This document shows, piece by piece, positions 1-9,338 of a DNA stretch of 16,877 nt. This DNA comes from Luminiphilus sp. Lineage in GTDB: Bacteria > Pseudomonadota > Gammaproteobacteria > Pseudomonadales > Halieaceae. The stretch lies in assembly GCA_024638905.1 (NCBI GenBank), contig JAHEJH010000016.1, positions 1 to 16,877 of the forward strand, given 5' to 3'. Every line of letters starts with the position of its first letter. Position 1 is the first letter of the stretch. The notes below the pieces were generated by a model, which worked only from the letters and a program-made list of their open reading frames with translations, was not told where the DNA came from and made no database searches. A program made the position numbers and the translations under genes.

Positions 1-368
1 AGAAATACATTGGTGGCACCTACCACGCTACCGAGATCTTTGATTTCAACGGGGATCTCGAGGAACTGTTGGATCCCGATCAATCCGTTGCTTATCCGGT
101 CGTGTCCTGGGTTCGGCTTGCACAGTGGCTCCCCTGGATGGAGATGAACGGTCGTGCCGGGATGCTGTATTTCAATGCGATGGGCAGAAAGTTGCAGAGC
201 TATGATCAGCTGCCCGATCTCATGAGGGCGGAGATCGCTGAGCGTTACCCCGAGTACACGGCGCCGCCGCCACTCGATGACGCGCGACGGAACGAGACGT
301 CCTGGACCTACATGAAGAAGATCATCGATTCGCGCGCCGAGAAACCCGCAGAGTCGGGGCATCACTGA
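1..368 (+). CDS. Partial gene, C-terminal part of a probable DUF1838-family protein
   Basis: The open frame runs in from the left edge (first whole codon at position 3) and ends at the TGA at 366-368, leaving about 121 C-terminal residues. The visible part begins KYIGGTYHATEIFDF and is rich in aromatic residues (WVRLAQWLPWMEM, the later SWTYMKKII), ending in a polar tail (PAESGHH). The GGTYHATEIFDF stretch and overall style remind me of DUF1838 proteins, which have no well-defined biochemical role; this is recollection, not a search. No membrane segment lies in the visible part. The gene is followed after 36 nt by the exported thioredoxin on the same strand, so the two might be co-transcribed. 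An in-frame TTG at 69 is an internal codon, not the start; the real start lies outside the window. Confidence 0.6.
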   Translation, partial: KYIGGTYHATEIFDFNGDLEELLDPDQSVAYPVVSWVRLAQWLPWMEMNGRAGMLYFNAMGRKLQSYDQLPDLMRAEIAERYPEYTAPPPLDDARRNETSWTYMKKIIDSRAEKPAESGHH

Positions 369-404
369 GCCCGGGCAAAGGGTGATGCTATCTCCGCACC
401 GCGC

Positions 405-974
405 ATGGGGGCAGCAGCGATATCGGGGCCTTGCTGCCATCGCCCTCAACGGCTTGGCGCTCTGGTGAGACTGCTGCGGAGCGCTGTGTTGATGGCTGCG
501 GTGGGTCTGGTGGACGCCGCCAGTTCACTGGCGGACGATCAGCACGACCCGGCCACTCTCGTGCCCATGGATCGCGATACGTTGCGCGAGGAGTTACTGG
601 AGAGTGAGGGTCGCGTGGTGTTGGTCAATCTGTGGGCGACCTGGTGTACCCCGTGTTTGCGAGAGCTACCCGACCTGCTGGCGCTGGAAGCGGAATCGTC
701 GGAAGCTGATTTTCGGCTGCTCGCTATCAGCATGGACGATGCTTCCAGCGAGGGCTGGGTATCCGAGTTCAAAGCCAAACACTTTCCCACCTTGGCGTCC
801 TTTATTAACGCTGAACTGGATATGGACACGTTGGTGAGTGTGATTGACCCGGTGTGGAATGAGACCCTGCCCACCAGCTACATTTTCAATCGCGAGGGTG
901 AGGTGGTGAAAAAAGTGCAGGGCAAAAAACCCATCGCATTTTTCAGGGAGCAGTTGATCGCCGCGGGTCTTTAA
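405..974 (+). CDS. Exported TlpA/ResA-like thioredoxin-fold protein
   Basis: Probable periplasmic thiol-disulfide oxidoreductase of the TlpA/ResA type, which reduces or oxidises disulfides in exported or cytochrome c maturation clients. The active site is WATWCTPC with Cys81 and Cys84 (numbered from ATG 405), followed by RELPDL, and the cis-proline loop is visible at about residue 156 (ETLPTSYIF). The N-terminus carries a signal peptide: RLLR, a hydrophobic stretch around residues 25-38, then a likely cleavage site after SSLA near residue 43. The start is uncertain. ATG 405 has no clear ribosome site and gives a long unconvincing lead; GTG 465 (V21) starts directly before the two arginines and gives a textbook signal peptide; ATG 492 has GGAG at 478-481 but loses the arginines. 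I favour GTG 465 biologically. It converges with the formaldehyde operon, 35 nt away. The client is unknown. Confidence 0.85.
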   Translation: MGAAAISGPCCHRPQRLGALVRLLRSAVLMAAVGLVDAASSLADDQHDPATLVPMDRDTLREELLESEGRVVLVNLWATWCTPCLRELPDLLALEAESSEADFRLLAISMDDASSEGWVSEFKAKHFPTLASFINAELDMDTLVSVIDPVWNETLPTSYIFNREGEVVKKVQGKKPIAFFREQLIAAGL

Positions 975-1009
975 CGCTGCGCGACTCTCGACACGAATTC
1001 CGGCGCGGT

Positions 1010-1858
1010 TCAGCTGGTCAGGTGACTCGCGTGAAAGCGCAGATGATCCTCCACAAATGAAGCGATGAAGTAATAGCTATGGTCGTAGCCTTCCTGCATG
1101 CGCACCTCAATCGGGTAGTTGGCGGCGCTACTGGCTTCCTCAATCAGGTGCGTCTTGAGCTGCTCTTCGAGAAAGTTATCCGCTGTGCCCTGATCGATCA
1201 GTATGGGTCGGTGCTCGGTCGCCTGACCCAGCAGCACGCAGGTGTCGTAGTTCGCCCAGGCTGATTCGTCCGCGCCCAGATACTGGGTGAACGCTTTTTG
1301 TCCCCAGGGACATTGGGTCGGCGCCACGATGGGTGAGAAGGCAGAAAACGACGCGTAGCGGTCAGGGTTCTTGAGCCCGATCGTCAGGGCGCCATGCCCC
1401 CCCATGGAGTGCCCCATGATGGCGGCACGTGATGTATCCACCTGCGGACAGGCCTGCGCCACCACCTGCGGCAATTCCGTCACCACGTAGTCATACATGT
1501 GGTAGTGCGCTGACCAAGGTGCTTCAGTCGCATTGAGGTAAAAGCCAGCGCCCAGCCCCATGTCGTAGCTGCCCTCGGGATCGTCTGCCACCCCTTCGCC
1601 CCGCGGGCTGGTATCGGGCGCCACAACGGCTACCCCTAGCGCTGCGGCATACTGCTGTGCACCCGCTTTGGTCACGAAGTTTTCATCGGTGCAGGTCAGC
1701 CCGGACAGGTAGTAGACCACTGGCACTGGCCCTTCACCCGCTTGGGGAGGCAGATAGACCGCGTAAATCATGTCGCAATTCAGCACCTGCGACGTGTGCT
1801 GAAAGCGATGCTGTTCGCCGCCGAAGCAGCGAACTGTACTCAAACACTCTGATGGCAT
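1010..1858 (-). CDS. fghA: S-formylglutathione hydrolase
   Basis: Hydrolyses S-formylglutathione to formate and glutathione, the second step of glutathione-dependent formaldehyde detoxification, in the cytoplasm. The 282-residue product has the usual length and an alpha/beta-hydrolase fold: YYLSGLTCTDENF near residues 49-61 (oxyanion region), the nucleophile elbow GHSMGG with Ser151, acid Asp227 in DQGTADNF, and His260 in GYDHSYYF. All three catalytic residues are present. Its ATG overlaps the TGA of the upstream alcohol dehydrogenase (ATGA at 1855-1858 region), so translation is very likely coupled, and the two enzymes act consecutively. Equivalent to E. coli FrmB/YeiG and human ESD. No separate promoter is visible. 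Confidence 0.97.
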   Translation of the reverse strand: MPSECLSTVRCFGGEQHRFQHTSQVLNCDMIYAVYLPPQAGEGPVPVVYYLSGLTCTDENFVTKAGAQQYAAALGVAVVAPDTSPRGEGVADDPEGSYDMGLGAGFYLNATEAPWSAHYHMYDYVVTELPQVVAQACPQVDTSRAAIMGHSMGGHGALTIGLKNPDRYASFSAFSPIVAPTQCPWGQKAFTQYLGADESAWANYDTCVLLGQATEHRPILIDQGTADNFLEEQLKTHLIEEASSAANYPIEVRMQEGYDHSYYFIASFVEDHLRFHASHLTS

Positions 1859-2964
1859 CAGAAGGTCACCACGGAGCGAATGCTTTTTCCTTCATGCATG
1901 AGATCAAAAGCGGTATTGATCTCGGTGAGCGGCATGGTGTGGGTGATCATTTCATCGATATGGATTTTGCCTTCCATGTACCAGTCCACGATCTTCGGCA
2001 CGTCGGTGCGACCTCTCGCGCCGCCGAAGGCCGTGCCGCGCCATGAGCGTCCGGTCACCAGCTGGAAGGGCCGCGTTGAGATCTCTTGCCCGGCACCCGC
2101 CACACCAATGATGCAGCTTTGCCCCCAACCTTTGTGGCAGCACTCGAGTGCCTGGCGCATCACATTAACGTTGCCAATACACTCAAAGCTGTAGTCGACA
2201 CCGCCACCCGTCATTTGGATGAGGTGATCGACGACGTCGTCGACCTCACTGGGGTTCACAAAGTCGGTCATGCCAAACTGAGTCGCCATTTCTTTTTTGT
2301 CGTCATTGAGATCGACGCCAATAATGCGCCGTGCGCCGACCAGCTTGGCACCCTGAATCACGTTCAGTCCAATGCCGCCCAAGCCAAAGACCGCAACGGT
2401 GGCGCCGGGCTCGACTTTCATTGTGAAGGCGACGGCCCCGATGCCGGTGGTCACACCGCAGCCGACGTAGCAGATCTTGTCGAAGGGCGCGTCCTCCCGC
2501 ACTTTTGCCAACGCGATCTCGGGCAGCACGGTGTAGTTGGAAAAGGTCGAACAGCCCATGTAGTGGAGGATCGGCTCGCCATCCAACGAGAAACGGCTGG
2601 TGCGATCCGGCATTAGGCCCTGACCTTGAGTCTCGCGAATCGCCTGACACAGATTGGTTTTGGGGTGTAGGCAGAAGTCACAGGTGCGGCACTCTGGCGT
2701 ATAAAGCGGAATAACGTGATCGCCCACTTTCAGGTCTTTCACCCCTTCACCCACTTCAACCACAACGCCGGCGCCCTCGTGACCAAGAATCGCCGGGAAC
2801 GCGCCTTCGGGGTCATCGCCTGAGAGGGTAAAGGCATCGGTGTGGCACACACCCGTAGCTTTGATTTCCACCATCACTTCGCCTGCGGCAGGACCGCCGA
2901 CATCGACTTCGGCTATTTCGAGGGGTTTGCCGGCTTCAAATGCAACCGCGGCTCGACTCTTCAT
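1858..2964 (-). CDS. adhC: Class III alcohol dehydrogenase / S-(hydroxymethyl)glutathione dehydrogenase
   Basis: Oxidises S-(hydroxymethyl)glutathione, formed spontaneously from formaldehyde and glutathione, to S-formylglutathione using NAD+. From the chosen start the protein has 368 residues, the normal length for FrmA/AdhC. Catalytic zinc ligands are Cys40 (GVCHTDA), His62 (GHEGAG) and Cys169 (VGCGVTTG); the structural zinc site is Cys92, Cys95, Cys98 and Cys106. The NAD Rossmann motif GLGGIG lies in the middle. The frame stays open upstream to 3150, but the ATG at 2964 is preceded by AAGGAG at ideal spacing (minus-strand AAGGAGTATCGCC then ATG) and matches the family N-terminus (MKSRAAVAFEAGKPL), so the extra 62 codons are not used. 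It is first in a two-gene operon with S-formylglutathione hydrolase and divergent from acetoacetyl-CoA synthetase. Confidence 0.97.
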   Translation of the reverse strand: MKSRAAVAFEAGKPLEIAEVDVGGPAAGEVMVEIKATGVCHTDAFTLSGDDPEGAFPAILGHEGAGVVVEVGEGVKDLKVGDHVIPLYTPECRTCDFCLHPKTNLCQAIRETQGQGLMPDRTSRFSLDGEPILHYMGCSTFSNYTVLPEIALAKVREDAPFDKICYVGCGVTTGIGAVAFTMKVEPGATVAVFGLGGIGLNVIQGAKLVGARRIIGVDLNDDKKEMATQFGMTDFVNPSEVDDVVDHLIQMTGGGVDYSFECIGNVNVMRQALECCHKGWGQSCIIGVAGAGQEISTRPFQLVTGRSWRGTAFGGARGRTDVPKIVDWYMEGKIHIDEMITHTMPLTEINTAFDLMHEGKSIRSVVTF

Positions 2965-3191
2965 GGCGATACTCCTTATTGTTAGAGGGGCGTAGTATGC
3001 CTCAGCACGGGCGTGCCGCCACCCCTGTTTCATCCTGGCCGCAACGCGCGCCGTGCTGGTTTGACTCGCTTTAGGGCATGTGGCTGCAAGGTGTTTCGCA
3101 CAGGCCATTCTGTTTTGGTGGTGCCGAGGGCATACTCGATCTACCGCCATCGATCGGTTCGCTGAACCGAAGCCCGAGTCACCTTTTTGCT
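2965..3191. other. Divergent intergenic region between adhC and aacS
   Basis: This 227-nt stretch must hold the promoters of both adhC (leftward) and acetoacetyl-CoA synthetase (rightward). Towards adhC I see the AAGGAG ribosome site and a weak -10-like TACTAC box, but no good -35. There is a 12-nt palindrome GCACGGGCGTGC at 3005-3016, which could be an operator or chance in GC-rich DNA. I see no convincing strong promoter for the rightward gene; CATACT at 3130-3135 is a possible -10 without a good -35. Confidence 0.35.
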
Positions 3192-5156
<1,965 letters not shown>

Positions 5157-5224
5157 TTGTGTGTCCTGTCACGATCCCAAAATCGGCATTTGACAGCCAC
5201 TGCACGATTCGCTGAAGTGACGAT

Positions 5225-5818
5225 ATGAGCAAACTCTTTTTCCGTTACGGCGCCATGAACAGCGGTAAGAGCACCGCCATGCTGCAGGTGGCCCACAATT
5301 ACGAGGAGCGCGACCAAAGCGTCGTGTTGGTCAAGTCTTCGGTGGATACCAAGGGCGACGATCAAATTGTGTCCCGCCTCGGCGTGACGCGTCGGGCAGA
5401 TCTGCTGCTCTCTCCCGGCCAGGATCTGCGAGCGGCGCTAAAAGCGCTCTCCACTCAGCGGTCTGATCTCAGTGACGGCGTAGCCTGCGTGCTGATTGAT
5501 GAGGCCCAGTTCCTCACACCCGAGCAGGTGGACCAGGCGCTGGCCATAGCCGTGCTGGACGAGATCCCGGTGGTCGCTTTTGGGATTCGCACGGATTTTC
5601 GCACCAAGGCCTTCCCGGGCAGCCAGCGCCTGATGGAGGTAGCGCACTCGCTGCAGGAGATGAAGACCATCTGCCGCTGCGGGAACAAGGCGGTCTTCAA
5701 TGCCCGCATAGGCGAGCACGGCATTATTCGCGAGGGCGAGCAGGTGATGATTGACGGCGAAGCTGCCCGTTACGAGGCACTTTGCGCGCGCTGCTACCTT
5801 GAGGCTGATGGAGCCTGA
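5225..5818 (+). CDS. tdk: Thymidine kinase (type II)
   Basis: Phosphorylates thymidine (and deoxyuridine) with ATP to dTMP in the pyrimidine salvage pathway. The 197-residue protein matches the length of bacterial Tdk. It has the Walker A loop GAMNSGKST (Gly9 to Thr17), the Walker B/catalytic DEAQF at residues 92-96, and the complete structural zinc site Cys150, Cys152, Cys187 and Cys190 (TICRCG and CARC). The ATG at 5225 is the only sensible start because the Walker A must sit near residue 10; the ribosome site is weak. It is followed 49 nt later by a strong hairpin terminator. A TTGACA sequence at 5190-5195 is too close to the start to give an ordinary promoter. Confidence 0.97.
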   Translation: MSKLFFRYGAMNSGKSTAMLQVAHNYEERDQSVVLVKSSVDTKGDDQIVSRLGVTRRADLLLSPGQDLRAALKALSTQRSDLSDGVACVLIDEAQFLTPEQVDQALAIAVLDEIPVVAFGIRTDFRTKAFPGSQRLMEVAHSLQEMKTICRCGNKAVFNARIGEHGIIREGEQVMIDGEAARYEALCARCYLEADGA

Positions 5819-5867
5819 GCCTGGATTGAGAGCACGCAGGTGCTCTATGAGTAAATGAAAGGGAAAT

Positions 5868-5899
5868 AAAAAAACAGCGGCCGGAGCCGCTGTTTTTTT
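5868..5899. terminator. Bidirectional intrinsic terminator between tdk and the cupin gene
   Basis: A perfect 7-bp GC-rich stem (CAGCGGC at 5875-5881 with GCCGCTG at 5886-5892, loop CGGA) is flanked by seven A residues on the left and seven T residues on the right. The flanks make it a Rho-independent terminator in both directions, serving tdk on the plus strand and the five-gene operon arriving on the minus strand. Confidence 0.95.
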
Positions 5900-5930
5900 G
5901 TTGGGCGACCGAATGGCCGCGCTGCCAGCT

Positions 5931-6941
5931 TTAGTGATCGTGATGATGATCGTGGGAATGCGGGCTGTGGTCATCGTGGTGGTGATGACCATGCCAGTGA
6001 TCGTGCCGATGGCCGTCACTCTTGTGCTCGGTGTCGTGACCGTTCTCATCGCCTCGTCTGGGCATAAACATCTCGAAGTCCTTCGGGCTATGGGGATGGT
6101 TATGGTCCTTGCTGAAGGCCCAGTGATACAGCAGCGGGTCTCTGGCGAGTAGCCGCGCCTCTGATCGCTCCGCATTCTCCACCGGTGTGCTCCACGGGTT
6201 GTAGTGGAAGTGGTTGAACAGCTTGGAGTCGACGCGGCCCAGTGCAATACAGCCATACTCCGACGCGAACGCGCCGTGGTTGATGTAGGCCGGTCTCCAA
6301 AAGTAACCCCCCGTTGGCACATCGCCAAACTGCATCATCCATGAGGTGCCCCAGAGGTGATACGACTCCTCGGCACAGTCGTGATAGGAGATGTTGTCCT
6401 GATAAAAGTTGGGCGTCATGCAGTACAGGAACGTCATGGCGAAGGAGTTGGGGTTGTAATTGAGGAGCTTGATCATGCACCCCGACGCCACGCTGGGCTT
6501 GGCCACGTTGCCCGCCGCCCAGGGGATGTCCATATAACTGTCGACATCGTGATAGAGCTGGGTTTGTGCTGAAGGGTGATGCTCTGTCGCTTCTTCATGA
6601 CTCGGCTCGCCGGTGTTGTACATGTACAGCACAAGGCAGCCCTGATCCGAGCTGATCTCCGGCAGGGCATAGCCTGCGGGCACATAAAAATAGTGGCCTT
6701 TGCGGCAGGTGCGGTCGCCTACCTTGAGCTCGCCTTCAATCACGATGAATTCATATTCTGACCAAGAGAACCCGGGCGTGCGCTTGTAGCCGCCGTCAAA
6801 TTGCACGGTCATGGAGCAGGCGCCGGTGTCGGTGTCCATGCTGAGCATCTTGTAGTGCATGCCCGTGCCGAAGCCGAGCAGGCGCATGGGCTTGAAGTGG
6901 TTATCTCGATCGCAAAACGGTTCGATATGGGGTCGTGCCAT
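5931..6941 (-). CDS. Bicupin protein with a histidine-rich C-terminal tail
   Basis: A 336-residue protein with two cupin-like halves. The first is around residues 58-108 (GFSWSEYEFIVIEGELKVGD, then GHYFYVPAGYALPEI), the second around 187-240 (HDCAEESYHLWGT, then GGYFWRPAYINHG). His187, Glu191/192, His195 and His222 are candidate metal ligands of the second half. Residues 300-336 are a tail with 17 His in 37 residues, preceded by a shorter KDHNHPHSPK cluster, so the protein probably binds or stores a transition metal such as Ni, Co, Zn or Fe. The ATG at 6941 has AAAGGAGG just upstream, formed from the last codons of the preceding gene 3 nt away. It is last in the operon and ends at the bidirectional terminator. 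Cupins of this type may be dioxygenases, isomerases or non-enzymatic; the reaction is unknown. No signal peptide. Confidence 0.85.
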   Translation of the reverse strand: MARPHIEPFCDRDNHFKPMRLLGFGTGMHYKMLSMDTDTGACSMTVQFDGGYKRTPGFSWSEYEFIVIEGELKVGDRTCRKGHYFYVPAGYALPEISSDQGCLVLYMYNTGEPSHEEATEHHPSAQTQLYHDVDSYMDIPWAAGNVAKPSVASGCMIKLLNYNPNSFAMTFLYCMTPNFYQDNISYHDCAEESYHLWGTSWMMQFGDVPTGGYFWRPAYINHGAFASEYGCIALGRVDSKLFNHFHYNPWSTPVENAERSEARLLARDPLLYHWAFSKDHNHPHSPKDFEMFMPRRGDENGHDTEHKSDGHRHDHWHGHHHHDDHSPHSHDHHHDH

Positions 6942-6944
6942 GGT

Positions 6945-7262
6945 TCAGCCCTCCTTTCCGTTGCGTGGGGTGTCGTCGCTGTCGACACCGTATTTCCAGA
7001 CCACCTGATCCTTCCGGTCAGCGGGCTTCACGGGGAGGTCGCTTTCCGGAATGGGCATCTTGTCGTCGCCATCCAGATTGAAGCCGTTGGTGAGCAGTCG
7101 GTCGAAGAACTCCTGGTACCACTTCTCCCGGGTGGGGGCGAGCGCCTCCATGGCGGCTTCGATCTGGGCAAAGCGCTCTTCCTGCTCAGCAAGTTCCTCC
7201 TTGACCCACTCTTCCGCTTCCGAGCTCCGCTCGTGATCTATGTAAAGGTTCTTAAATGTCAT
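6945..7262 (-). CDS. Small acidic helical protein of unknown function (105 aa)
   Basis: Not recognised as any family. The N-terminal half is strongly helical and charged (SEAEEWVKEELAEQEERFAQIEAAM spans roughly residues 14-38, a likely coiled coil or helical hairpin), followed by an aromatic patch (REKWYQEFFDRLL) and a Pro/Asp-rich, probably extended C-terminus. It has no Cys, no signal peptide and no membrane segment. Its ATG overlaps the TGA of the CoA transferase (ATGA), with GAGGAG upstream, and its last codons supply the ribosome site of the cupin gene, so it is certainly translated as part of the operon. The size and acidity would suit a subunit or partner of the neighbouring enzyme, but that is inference. 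Confidence 0.75.
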   Translation of the reverse strand: MTFKNLYIDHERSSEAEEWVKEELAEQEERFAQIEAAMEALAPTREKWYQEFFDRLLTNGFNLDGDDKMPIPESDLPVKPADRKDQVVWKYGVDSDDTPRNGKEG

Positions 7263-8437
7263 CGATGGTTCTCCTCTGCAATCTGGATGGCACCCTCGGA
7301 TGTCAGGGTCGCCAGTTGATCCGGGCTGTATCCCACCTCGCTGAGCAGCTCGTGGGTATGTTCTCCGAGGCCGGGTGGGAGCCGGCGGATACTCGCCGGC
7401 GTTTTTTCAAAATTCATGGGTGGGCTCGAAAAGCGTAGCCGTCCCTCGGTGGGATGGTCATGCTCCTGCCAGAAACCACCGCCCACCAGCTGGGGGTCTT
7501 CAATCAGTTCGTCGAGGGTGTTGACCACCATCATCGGCACATTGGTATCCCCGAGCAGGTCGACCCACTCCTGCCGCGTCTTGGTGGCGATAATCTCTCC
7601 GGTCTCCCGGTAGGACTCGTTGATGTTGGCGAGTCGCAGCGCCATGGTCTGAAAGCGCGGGTCCTCGGCCAGCTCGGGCTTGCCGGCAACCGAGCAAAAC
7701 GTGCCCCAGTGGTTGTCCCAGTAGGGCAACACGGCGAGGTAGAGCCCGTCTGCGGTTTTGTAGGGCCTGCGGTGGGAGGCCATCAGTCGCACATAACCCG
7801 CCTTATCCAGCGGCGGCTCAAAACTCTGGCCCCACAAATGCTCGGTCATGACAAAGGACACCATGCTCTCGAACATGGGCACCTCAATGGATTGACCTTC
7901 GCCGGTCCGCTCGCGATGAAAGAGCGCCGCCAGCACGCTCTGCACCACCATCAGTCCGGTGGTCTTGTCGGCAATAATGGTCGGTAGATAGCGCGGCTCG
8001 CCCTCGACCATGCTTTGCAGGATGGCGATGCCGCTGGCTGCCTGAATGGAATCATCCAGCGCCCCCTTATCGCCATAGGGCCCCTTTTTGCTATAGCCAT
8101 AGGTTGCGCAATAGACCACGGTGGGGTTCACAGCTTTCACCTGCTCGTAATCGAGGCCCAGACGTTCCATGGCCTGCGGCCGAAAGTTGTGCACGACCAC
8201 ATCTGCGGTCTCGATGAGCTTGAGCGCGGCTTCCCGGCCGGCGTCGCTTTTGAGATCCAGCGCCACCGAGCGCTTGTTGCGATTGCACGTGAGGAAGAGC
8301 GCGGACATTTTTGGGTCGTTGGCATGGGGGCCGAGGTTGCGATTGGTATCGCCCGCTAGCGGCTCGATCTTGATGATGTCGGCGCCGAGGTCGCCGAGCA
8401 TCTGGCAGGCATAGGGACCCAGGACAACGGAGGTCAT
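7259..8437 (-). CDS. Family III CoA transferase (CaiB/BaiF)
   Basis: Transfers CoA between carboxylic acids in the cytoplasm through aspartyl-CoA chemistry, like formyl-CoA transferase and CaiB. From the first ATG it has 392 residues. The catalytic aspartate is probably Asp128 in KGALDDSIQAASG; GPYACQMLGDLGADIIKIEP at residues 7-26 and NRNKRSVALDLK are family hallmarks. The first ATG (8437) is, however, too far in: the family N-terminus PLEGIRVVEM is encoded just upstream in the same frame (8464 onward), with no ATG, GTG or TTG before it. The likely real start is the ATA at 8473, preceded by GGAGGA with 6 nt spacing and overlapping the upstream TAA, which would give 404 residues. It overlaps the small downstream gene by ATGA. 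The acyl substrate is unknown; the amidohydrolase and cupin neighbours suggest an acid-degradation pathway. Confidence 0.9.
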   Translation of the reverse strand: MTSVVLGPYACQMLGDLGADIIKIEPLAGDTNRNLGPHANDPKMSALFLTCNRNKRSVALDLKSDAGREAALKLIETADVVVHNFRPQAMERLGLDYEQVKAVNPTVVYCATYGYSKKGPYGDKGALDDSIQAASGIAILQSMVEGEPRYLPTIIADKTTGLMVVQSVLAALFHRERTGEGQSIEVPMFESMVSFVMTEHLWGQSFEPPLDKAGYVRLMASHRRPYKTADGLYLAVLPYWDNHWGTFCSVAGKPELAEDPRFQTMALRLANINESYRETGEIIATKTRQEWVDLLGDTNVPMMVVNTLDELIEDPQLVGGGFWQEHDHPTEGRLRFSSPPMNFEKTPASIRRLPPGLGEHTHELLSEVGYSPDQLATLTSEGAIQIAEENHR

Positions 8438-8469
8438 CTCGACGACGCGAATCCCTTCCAGTGGCGCAG

Positions 8470-9336
8470 TTATGACAAGTCCTCCAGGCCGTAAACACGA
8501 ATAGCGTTATCGCGCATAAACTTTTTGCGCACCTCGGGCTTCAGGCCAAATTCGTCGACTTCGTCGACGGTGCGCTTGAAACGCAGCACCGGAAAGTCGG
8601 TACCGAAAATGACTTTGTTCTGACCGTAGGAGTTGATGTAGTGCTTGACCGAGTCCGGCCAGTATTTTGGGCTGTGCGCGTCGGTCACGATAAAGACGTT
8701 CTCGTGTTTCCACGACATGGCGATCATTTCGTCGTGCCACGGAATACCGACGTGAGTCCCGAGGAGTTTAAGCTCCGGGAGATCACAGGCGATGTCGTCC
8801 AGATAAATAGGCCGGCCGACTGAGCGGCAGGGGTGCTCCTTGGCGTAGATCAGCGACTGGCCCACCTGCATCTGCACCGGAATATCCAGCTCGATACATT
8901 TGGCATAGAAGGGGTAGTACTTGGCGTTGTTGGGCGGCAGCTCAAACCAGTGTGGGTAGAGGTGTGCCCCGATAAATCCGAAATCCTTGACTGCGGTCTC
9001 GAGTTGCCGCACGCCATCCATACCCATGTAGGGATCTAGCCCCAGCATGCCGCGGAATCGGTCGGGATACTGCTCGACGGCGCGGGACACCACTTCCAGC
9101 GGCATGTGGTAGCAGCCTGGCAGGCCGACTCTGCCGGCCTTGGCGGCGACCAGAAAGGCGACATCAATGCCCGCCTCATCCATGCCCTCGATCATGGTCT
9201 CGAGCGTAATCCCCGCGGAGTCGTGTTTACCTTTGACCTTGCCGACAAAAAATTCGTCGGTCCAGCCTGGGCGGTGCGACAGTGCCTCGGGTGTCCAGAT
9301 ATTGCAGACGGCATCAATGACGCTGTAGTCCGCCAT
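8470..9336 (-). CDS. Amidohydrolase-2 family TIM-barrel protein with unusual metal site
   Basis: A 288-residue protein of the amidohydrolase_2 type (relatives include ACMSD and 2,3-dihydroxybenzoate-type decarboxylases and lactone hydrolases). Recognisable parts are MADYSVIDAVCNIWTPEA at the N-terminus, FIGAHLYPHWFELPP (121-135), LLGTHVGIPWHDEM (191-204) and IFGTDFPVLRF (243-253) with Asp247. The HxH pair normally at the end of strand 1 is replaced by AVCN (residues 9-12), and the strand-5 region reads VQMQVGQS where a His is common, so the usual divalent metal may be lost or held differently. The frame is open back to 9372, but ATG 9336 begins the family N-terminus and lies 2 nt after the stop of the transporter gene, so it is chosen. 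It probably hydrolyses or decarboxylates a small acid before or after the CoA transferase step. Substrate unknown. Confidence 0.88.
   Translation of the reverse strand: MADYSVIDAVCNIWTPEALSHRPGWTDEFFVGKVKGKHDSAGITLETMIEGMDEAGIDVAFLVAAKAGRVGLPGCYHMPLEVVSRAVEQYPDRFRGMLGLDPYMGMDGVRQLETAVKDFGFIGAHLYPHWFELPPNNAKYYPFYAKCIELDIPVQMQVGQSLIYAKEHPCRSVGRPIYLDDIACDLPELKLLGTHVGIPWHDEMIAMSWKHENVFIVTDAHSPKYWPDSVKHYINSYGQNKVIFGTDFPVLRFKRTVDEVDEFGLKPEVRKKFMRDNAIRVYGLEDLS
8471..8485 (-). promoter_or_regulatory. Shine-Dalgarno and ATA start-like codon of the CoA transferase
   Basis: On the minus strand the sequence reads GGAGGACTTGTCATA, so a near-perfect ribosome site sits 6-7 nt before ATA at 8473-8471. That codon is in frame with the CoA transferase and is followed by ACT GCG CCA and the conserved PLEGIRVVEM. 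The upstream stop TAA shares its bases (ATAA), where other genes of this operon use ATGA. Confidence 0.6.
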
Positions 9337-9338
9337 AG

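Noticed and set aside
975..1009. Possible terminator between the thioredoxin gene and fghA
   Set aside because: Only loose GC-rich complementarity, no stable stem followed by a T-run.
2086..2616. 176-codon plus-strand frame inside adhC
   Set aside because: Antisense shadow of the dehydrogenase, whose zinc and NAD motifs are intact.
5190..5218. Consensus TTGACA as a tdk promoter
   Set aside because: A -10 at normal spacing would be the poor TGAAGT only a few nucleotides before the ATG, leaving almost no leader.
5898..6152. Open frame on the plus strand coding a very hydrophobic Val/Met-rich peptide
   Set aside because: It is the antisense reading of the His/Asp repeats at the end of the cupin gene; CAT/CAC codons read backwards as ATG/GTG. 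No ribosome site and the cupin is clearly the real gene.
5438..6328. Long 296-codon minus-strand frame across tdk, the terminator and the cupin
   Set aside because: It runs through the strong terminator and overlaps two well-supported genes; its product is low-complexity Thr/Arg sequence with no family features.
6315..6335. TTGGC-N5-GCCAA similar to the TetR operator
   Set aside because: Lies inside the cupin coding region and has a different spacing from the three promoter sites.
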